A DNA stretch of 64,000 nucleotides from Typha latifolia. Taxonomy: Eukaryota; Streptophyta; Magnoliopsida; Poales; Typhaceae. The first letter of the stretch is position 1. The number at the start of each line of letters is the position of its first letter. The DNA lies in the NCBI GenBank assembly GCA_019914945.1, contig CM034111.1, forward strand, positions 5,518,001-5,582,000. The letters are read 5' to 3'. This document shows positions 15,101 through 24,100 of this stretch, piece by piece. Under the pieces are notes generated by a model. That model searched no databases, was not told where the DNA came from, and saw nothing but the letters and a program-made list of their open reading frames with translations. A program made the translations under genes and the position numbers.

Positions 15101-18100
15101 TTGAATCGGAACATAATTCTGTTGTTTCTTCCTTTCATAAGCATTGACATCATTATTGTTGTTATCACGAAAGATATGTGAGGTTGTTTCACGAGCAAAC
15201 TTGGTAACCAATGAAAACTTCTCCAGGACTTGAATTGAAATATCCCGAGCAGGGTCGTGAGGCCTGTGTTTCTGCCTTCTGTTATATTCAGAAGTACTTG
15301 AAGACCCATCATATGAGACTCCATTTACTCGCCCAGAATTATCAACTGAACCAACAGAACTAAGTGAATTGTGTAGAGATGCTCCATTTGCAACAGAAAC
15401 AACCCTTGGTAGCTCCAGGGATGACAAACTTTTCTGCAATAAAGTAAACCACAAGATATAGTCCAAAAACAGACAGCCCAGGCTCATTCACTTAGCCAAT
15501 TGGTTGAACCCAGCTCAACAAGGTAAAGTAAGGATATTACAAAACTAGAAAATGACAATTCATAAGCTCATAAGGATTATCCAATTTCCCTTGTACATAT
15601 ATAAGGAGTTTTTCAGATAAGATGCTACCAGAAAGAAAGTTAATGCATGATAATTTAACCAGTGGTTATATGAGCATATGTATAATATTGGCAAACTAAA
15701 AACAAAAAGACACAATTCGTGGTTTTACAATGCTTACAATGTGTAAGAGCAAGAGTTTCTGACTTCATAATAACTTAACAATTTCATTATACAAATAAAA
15801 GAAGTTTCAACCTAGGAACTTTCAATTTACACTGTTTTACTAGCTTTTCATTACATTGATAGCCAGGTGAAAGAATCTGCTCAATTAGTTAGACGGTTTT
15901 CTCAGAGTAATTGTCTTCTAGTGAAGCCACACTATGATGTAAAGACTTGTGTGTGATAATGACTTAATTATGCTCCACTTGTAAACTCATAATTAGTGCA
16001 ACAGTAGTATCAACTGGGGAGATAGACCTCAAATTTTCATTTCACAAACTGATAATTTAGAAGGATCATGTAAATGCTGGGAAAAGTTAATTATTTTTAT
16101 TTTTCTATCTAAAATCTATCATCAAGACATTTATAATGAATATTCCTTGTTGGTAATCAGAATATCAAAAGCAAGAGGAAAATATTGTAAATTAGCACAA
16201 TTGAAGCTATGCCATATTATTGTGAGAGGAAATCTGTAGACCATGAGGAAATATATAGACCACAGATTGATTGGCAAGTGGTTGTTCATGAAGCTTAGTT
16301 ACCAAATTTTAAGGAATGGGGGATTTATGCCTGATAGCTCCACCAACAGTTTCTTAATACACAACTCCTACTGTAGATTGCTTACCGAGTTTTACCAAGC
16401 GGGAATTCCATCACAGTGAAAATCTACGATGGTAAAATTAGCAAACAAAAAGCATAATGTATTTATGATTTACATTGTAGAGAACCGTAAATGTAATTTC
16501 CATATTATTCTGTCATTTTTCCTACAACAATTTCTGAATATATCTATGCACTCTTTAAAAAATTTCTTATAGTTCAATAGCAAACACAAGTCCAGTCCAA
16601 AAAAGTTCATCTACATCCCTAATGTACCTTATAAATTATCTCTGAACTTTGAGAAAACAATTTCACATCCTTGTTTCTAAACATCAAATATATCACCAAA
16701 TTTATATACTCTGCTTCTGAAATTTGAATTAGACTTACTGGATCTACTTTGTTGAACAAAAAATAGATTTCCTTTTCATGCAAAAGGATATACTATGGGA
16801 AAAGAAGAAAAGAAAGAACAGCACACAAGTATAGAACTCCTTAATTATTCCCTTTCATCAGATAGAAGGCTTCGTATTTCGTCTTATGCAATAAAATTAC
16901 CCATAATGATCAATTATTCCAACAAAGAAAAGAAAAGGCATCAATACTAAGATTTAGCTGATTTAAAGACCATATTACGAGCCCCAACATAAGCTTTTGT
17001 ATGATAACCTTTTTATACTATGTTAATAATGTTTTCAGCATCGCATCCGGCAAACTAGAATGTAGAGGTTTATGTTGTCAAATGCTTCTATGCTATTGTT
17101 GTCATATCCATTAAGAGAAAAAGGGAAAAGAAACAGACAGCATGCGATTAAAAGGTATAGAGTGACAGAGTTGGATAACACAAACACAGAGTCAATTTTG
17201 ATCAGCAAGATGACAAATCTTCGGAAGGTAACATCAAGTACTTCAACAAAGAATTTACTAAATGGAACTTATTAACCAGGACATTGATATCCCAGTCCTT
17301 GCAGCACTTATGTGATACGAACCGGCTTGACCCGATTTGAATCAGTTTCTAGACAGATTTGAATACAGAATTTTGAAGATCAATGCCGACCAATATAACC
17401 ATCCAAAAGACTTGAAATTCTGAAAGGTTGTTCCTCTGGAAGCCAGAGATCCAACGCAACTAGAATCAAGTTGATCGGATAAGTGGATCAAGAAATATGA
17501 TCGAAATATCGACCAAAGGTCAGAGGGTGGCGAGATAGACGTGGAAGGTGAATAATAGAGTTGTGGCTAGGGTTAGAGTTATGGAAGGTGGAACGTGGAA
17601 GATGGCAGCAGTAATGGGATAAAGCATAAAGCTAGATGAAGGGCAAGAAATGGACCGTACTCTCAGGGACGAGAGAGATCGGTGGACAAGGGAGATTAGA
17701 AACAAAACGATACCGTTTCGATAGAAAAGGGAGCAACTTTGACAAAGAGGGAGGAGTTGTAGCCATCGTCTAAGATGAGAGGGGAGATAGACAAAGGCAA
17801 AAGCGATTAATCCTTCATTACCTAAGATATAAGTCATAAAGTCCTACTTATAGAAAATAAAACATAAGTTCTAAACTATTAGAGTTATTAGATATATATA
17901 TTATTCATTTATCTTATTTTATCATGACCTTGTATAAATAGGGCTTTGCTCTCTCTTTCATGATATGCAAATACAAAACATTTTTCTCCCAAACTCTTCT
18001 CTTCTCCTTCTCTCTTCTCCCTCAACCCAATCTAGGGTCAAGCCTAATAACGTTACATGATATCAGAGCAATCTCGATCTCTAGAGACACTTGTTGGATC

Positions 18101-21100
18101 TCTCATTCTCCAACAGTCTCTCTCCATCTCCCTCTTCGATTGTGTCTTCTTCTTCTTTTTTCTTTCACTATTTTCGATCTCAAGAGCTGCCCCCCTCACT
18201 CCTCGAGCTCGTCTGCTGCTGCAGTAGCCACTGCCGCAGCCTCCACCACAGCTGCAGACGCAGCAGCAGCTGCAGCTGCCATTGTTTTTAGCAGCAGCAC
18301 AGCGTGTTTGTCGGCCTCCTCACCACCTTCTCTGTTCAGCAGCAGCAGCAGCGCTGTGTTCAGCAGCAGTAGCAGCAGCACGGCCACATATTTCTTCAAT
18401 CCAAAAGCAGCAGCAGCAAATTTTTTTTTTCTCTTCGGCTAGTGCCCACCAGGTGTTCAACGAAAGTCCTTTTGTCTCCACAGCCCTCTTCTTCTGCAGT
18501 TTTTCGATTCTGCAACAGCAGCATTTTAACTAGTACCCACCACATGAAGGTTTATTGTATCCAAAGCTCCCCTTCCTTTTTTTTCTCTGCTGCACTATTC
18601 AAAAGCCCTGCTCACCAAATGTTCGACAAAAGGCTTGAGTGGGATCAAGTTGGAAATCTTGAATCGCTTTCAAGGTGTTTGATAGATTGCCGTCCCTTCC
18701 AATGGTGCCTTATGTCCCGGTCGGTCGTGAGAGTGTATCATTAATCGGTTTTCTACTTGTCACTCAGCAGGATTGGACCACATAGGCCTCTTCCATTGAG
18801 ACGGTCCTCCGTGGTCGACGTCTTCTCGGGCACATCGACGGCATCTCTGCGGGGTGTGCTCCCCCTCGCACTATCATCCAGGCCAGCACTGTGGCTTCTA
18901 CTGAGTCTGATACACCCAAGGGTATTCAGTTGGAGGTTTCGTCTCCGAAGTATGATGAGTGGGCCTACGTGACATGGAGATTTGCACCTACCTCATCTTG
19001 TAGGTTGATCGATCGTTTCGACCTCAGCTTCAGACCTTGTCTTCTACTCAGGCCATATGGGCCCATCTCAGTCACCGATTCATTCAGTCGAGTCTGATGT
19101 GTCGTTTTCAGCTCCGTCGCGAGACTTAGGAGGTCAGACAGGGTCAGCTCTCTATTCAAGACTTTTACGCCCGCATGACTGACATATGGCGTGAGCTTAC
19201 CTCAATGGAGCCTACTTTCTACCCCTCTGACTCGATGTCTGCTCGGCGCCACCGTGACGAGGATCATCTGATGGATTTCCTAATTGCCCTTCTTTCGAAA
19301 TTTAGAGATTTGACTCAGCATCTGTTGCATCGCTCCACTCTCCCAAACTTGGACAGTGTCATAGCTGAGCTACAGGCTAAGGAGCTTAGGCAGCGTCTCT
19401 TACCCTCTCAGCAGGTCACCTCTATACCGTCATTTATTGTCATAGAGAGTGTGCTTGGTGCTGCTCCTGCTCCTGCTCCTATATCAATCACGCATGATAT
19501 TTCGACTATTGGTCGCGTCTCTCATGTGCCTGGGCGAGATCATCACTAATCGCATCCCATGTGTTCTCATTGCAGTCGTCCTGGTCATCTTGCCGCTCAC
19601 TGTTATCGACTTCATCCTGAGCTTGTTCCCTGTTCTAGCAAAGGTGGGTCAAGCAAGGACAAAAGTCGTCACTTGGCTTCCTCGATCGTTGTACCAAGCA
19701 TTGGTTCATCTGATCACTCCAGCAATTCCACCTTCAGCAGTGTGCAACTCCAACAGATTCAGCAACTCATTCATGGAACTTTCAGCTTCACTGGTGCCTC
19801 TACTTCTGTCTCTGCTGTTTCTGGTATGACCAAACCCTGGATTTTTTATTCTGGCGCCTCACATCATATGACCGGTGACTCTTCTATCTTTACTAGCCTC
19901 ACCCCTGCCCCTATGACTCTTCCTCATGTTCACATAGCTGATGGGACCCATTATCCCATCTCTCACATTGGCTACATTACCCCTACCACGGATCCCACGA
20001 GTCGTCTTACTTTATTTGATATTTAGCTTGTTCCTGGCCTAACTATGAGTCGTATTTTTATTACTCGACTTTCTGACTCTGAGTTTGATCCTCCACCTGG
20101 TTTCCCTCTTCCTCCAAGTTACATCTGTCGACTGCGCCGAGCTATCTATGGGCTCAAGCAGGCCCCTCGTGTATGGTTTGATCGATTTCGCAGGGTTCTC
20201 ACAGCCTACGGATTTTAGGAGAGCCCATCTGAGCCATCTCTATTTTTGCGCTCTTCTGCTCAAGGTCGAGTCATCCTTCTTCTGTATGTCGTTGATATGA
20301 TTATCACTAGAGATGACTCGGCCGGTATTCGCTCTCCAACAGCATCTTCAGCATCAGTTTGAGATGAAGGATCTCGATTCTCTTCGATACTTTTTGGGTA
20401 TCTAAATTGCTTAGTCATCCCATGACCTTTTGTTGTCCCAGCAAAAGTATATTACAAACATTCTCTGTCGTGCCACCATCACTGATACTCGTCCTGTTGC
20501 TACCCCAGTTGAGCTTCATGTGAAGCTTCAGCCCGATGATGGTCAGCTTCTTCCAGATCCGACTAGATATCGTCAGCTGGTAGGGGCACTCGTCTACCTG
20601 ACCATTACACGGCCTAATATCTCTTATGTAATTGGTCTTGTTACTCAGTTCATGCAGGCTCCTCGATCTGCCCACTATGCCGCTCTTATACGTATTCTTC
20701 GATACCTTCGTGGCACCATCACTCGCTCTTTTTTCATGCCATCGACTTCCATCTTGGCTCTGTGAGCTTATTCCGATGCAGATTATGCTGGTGACAGGTC
20801 TGATCGAAAGTCTACTACTGGCTTTTGTATTTTTCTCGAAAATTCTCTGATTTCTTGGCGTAGCAAGAAGCAGAATGTGGTGTCTCTCTCCAGTACTGAG
20901 TCAAAGTATCATGCTATGTGTCCAGCGACGAAGGAGATTATTTGGCTTCGTCGTCTCCTTAGTGATATGGGTGTTCCCTTACCCCTCCCAACTCCTCTTC
21001 ATATCGACAATGACAGTGCTAAAAAGCTTGCTGAAAATCCTATTTTTCATGAGAGGACAAAACACATTGAAGTCGATATGCACTACACTCATCAGGCTGG

Positions 21101-24100
21101 CATTATTTTGCTCCATCGCCTCAGCACTGAGGAGCAGATTGCCGACTTCTTCACGAAGTCTCTTCCCCTTCCACGTTTTGAGTATTTAGTCAGCAAACTC
21201 TCGATTTATGATCCACCTTGAGTTTGAAGGGGGGGAGCGAGGGGTATTAGAGTTATTAGATATATATATATTATTCATTTATCTTATTTTATCATGACCT
21301 TGTATAAATAGGGCTTTGCTCTCTCTTTCATGATATGCAAATACAAAACATTTTTCTCCCAAACTCTTCTCTTCTCCTTCTCTTCTCCTTCTCTCTTCTC
21401 CCTCAACCCAATCTAGGGTCAAGCCTAATAACGTTACATAAACAAACTAATAAACTTAGCTAAACCAATCTTCCTTATCTTTCTCAAATTTGTTTTTCGT
21501 TTTATCGCAAATAATATAAATTTGAAGAAACTCCGAATATAGAAGTTCTAGATCAGGACATTGTCGATCTTATCTAAGTGGTCTCATAATATTCGGATAT
21601 CTGAAGAATATCTACTGAATATTTTTCCGAAACTGCGCAAAGTTGGATTTTGCTAATTAAATAAAATTTCAACCTACTAAGATTTTGACTAAACTACATA
21701 GGCATAATAAAAAAAATAACTAGACTCGATACATCAAATCCAATGTCTTCTTAATATGATCCGATATAACCCGATTCATATCATCATGATATGTACTCTG
21801 TTCGATGGATGCTCCACATGTAAACTAACTAGTGAAACTCATCACATGAAAGAAAGTTATCAAGTCAAGTATAAATCAAGATAATAAGTGCCAATGCACA
21901 TACCTGAAGGGGATCTTGAAAATCATTCACAAGAAAGACATTTGCATCATCACCAGACCTAAAAACAAGTATAGAGTTGTTATTTCTTAAGGTATCACAA
22001 GTTACATATAAACAGCAAATGGAATATAAGCATGACTTGCAAGCACTGAAAACCAATGTTTCTTCACTATGGCAATGACATAAATAAAGGATTATCACAT
22101 GTTAACTGAGATGGAATTAAAGAAAATATCAACCTGTAGTCGGCGAGTTAGGTGTATTTCATGGACCTGGTGGAAAACTTGAGGAAATGAATGCAAAGAA
22201 AATGTCAAGCTTGATGTGCCAGAAGTGGAATGGGATAAGAAGACATAATGAACATAGATGAAGCATAAAGTCGCAGGGATGGTAGATAATAGATAGAAAT
22301 CTCAAAAGCAAAGTAAGTTATCATGAATTATAAATGTCAAATACCTACCCAAAGCTATTCCTAGGAAAAAAAGAAAGCCAAAGTACAAGGAAAAAGCAGG
22401 AGATGAAAGAATGCTTATCATCAACAAATAGAGAAACTTAAGTAAATGGAATTAAAGTTTCTTGCATATAGTAGGGCGGTTAATCTAGTATAGAGACCCA
22501 AACCATTTCATTAGCAGAATAATTCATAAGTGTTCAATTCATATCTTTGGCTAGTCTAGGCCCCAAACACCTTCCTATATCAAGTTCGACGTTTCTCCTT
22601 CATCTAGGATTTCTAGTAAAGAGCAACTTTTGGATGTTGCTTCCAGTTAGGACTAGGGAAAAGCAACCATCAAAAGTAAATAGCAGTACTAACAACTGGC
22701 CTAAAGGTTTCATAAGTATCACCTGTGAAAGAAAATTGAATCAGTTTAAAAGGGTCAGATGACATGTCAAGAAATGGCCGCAAAGTGTTAAGTAGGTTAA
22801 TTATTCCACGTAGCATCTTCAGGCTGTGTTCACCTGACTGCTAGCTCCATATTGATAGGAAAGGTCTAAATGATGTAAGAGCAAAAAATTGTAGCTCATC
22901 ATTGTTCTTTTGCTGTATTGTTATAGTTGAAGAAAAAATTGCTAATCTTATTTAAGAAATAATGCAACTTTAATAATTGTTAGGTCCTCCCAACCTGACA
23001 ATGAAAACATGTATATGATAGAGATAATCCAGCAAGATAAGAAAGACCAACCTGACAATGAAAACATGTTGCTTTAATGTAGCAAGGAATTCACGGACAC
23101 CTCCACTGTAGAAGTAAAGAGGAGGAAATGCTAGACCTGCATATATCTCTAAAATATTAGATATCAAAAGAAACAATATATATAGAAGATGGTATCAGTT
23201 ATTAAGAACTGTAGTCTTCTAGATACTAGAATGCCAAATGCCATTAAAAAAATCTATACTGCATGAATAATACTAGCCAAGATTCAAAGTATCGGTTTCA
23301 AGATTGAGATTAGCCGCTCAAAAAAAACAAAACATATCACTGGTATCGGCCATTATATTGGTCATTTCGGTATTACATTGTTTTTTTAAGGGTTAATTAC
23401 ACTTAGACCTCTTGAACTATCATCGTTTTTCACATCTCTTTAAACCTTTTTTGTGACATATGGACCCCCTAAACTATTAAAAATATCTCAAATCTATTGG
23501 TTTCTTGAATGAATCGAGCTGATCCCAATCTGTGTCGATCCTAGGGTCGGCTAAAACTTCATTCCATGGCACTAACAAGATGTCCGTAAATATACAAAGT
23601 TAGGCATAAGATAATATATAAATGTCAAGACGGAAATCATGGAAGGCAACCTAAATGGCATAAAATGATAGGATTTTGATAGTTGATACGTCAATAGAAA
23701 TAAATATAAGTCCATAAAGGTTCCATTTTGGAGAAAATGTTGTTTTAGCCTTTTAGGTTTTGTCCTGTCAATACTGTGATATAAGAAACTTATCTATGTC
23801 AGTCCTCTACTAGGAAAAGCAATACTGCGGACCACTAGTGAACTCCGTATTTTTCTATGTTAGTCCTCTACTAGGAAAACATATGATCCTCCATATCAAT
23901 ATTTGTGCTCTCAACTGTGATATATATGGCTCAGGGCACAAATGAGCCGAACTGAGCGAGCTAAGCTTGCCACAAGCCCAGTTGGAGAACCTCCAAAAAC
24001 CAAGCTCGAGCTCATCTCAAGCTCAGCTCAACCCAGCTTGGCTTAAAGTTTGCTACAAGTTGCTTTTCATCGCTGGCACAATGATTAATACCAATAACTT

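Larger units (their letters stand above)
17877..21438 (+). mobile_element. Ty1/copia retrotransposon, internally deleted, in Rab-GAP intron 6
   Basis: A complete 3562-bp insertion: LTR 17877-18057, tRNA-Met primer-binding site 18058-18070, decayed gag-pol, polypurine tract about 21228-21244, LTR 21245-21438. It is flanked by a perfect 5-bp target duplication TAAAC (17872-17876 and 21439-21443). The LTRs show no substitution over the shared 181 bp. They differ only by 2 bp in an AT run and an 11-bp tandem duplication in the right LTR. The interior lacks integrase and the first part of reverse transcriptase, and carries several stops. It is oriented antisense to the host gene. Confidence 0.95.
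17311..21787 (+). mobile_element. Possible older LTR-like element split by the copia insertion
   Basis: The left end TGTGATACGAACCGGCTTG at 17311 resembles, on the minus strand, the ends near 38190 and 34876. The part right of the copia element (about 21530-21650) matches about 51440-51535 through ATAGATCAGGA-like and AATATTTTTCC..TGCGC words. No target duplication was found and the ends are uncertain. The call rests on similarity between copies in this window. Confidence 0.4.

Noticed and set aside
14951..15487. Treating the exon 7 region as a separate single-exon gene
   Set aside because: Both ends are splice sites and the peptide joins in frame to exons 6 and 8 of the Rab-GAP gene.
18196..18540. 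Poly-Ala, poly-Leu and poly-Ser frames
   Set aside because: Produced by CAG/GCA triplet runs in the copia leader.
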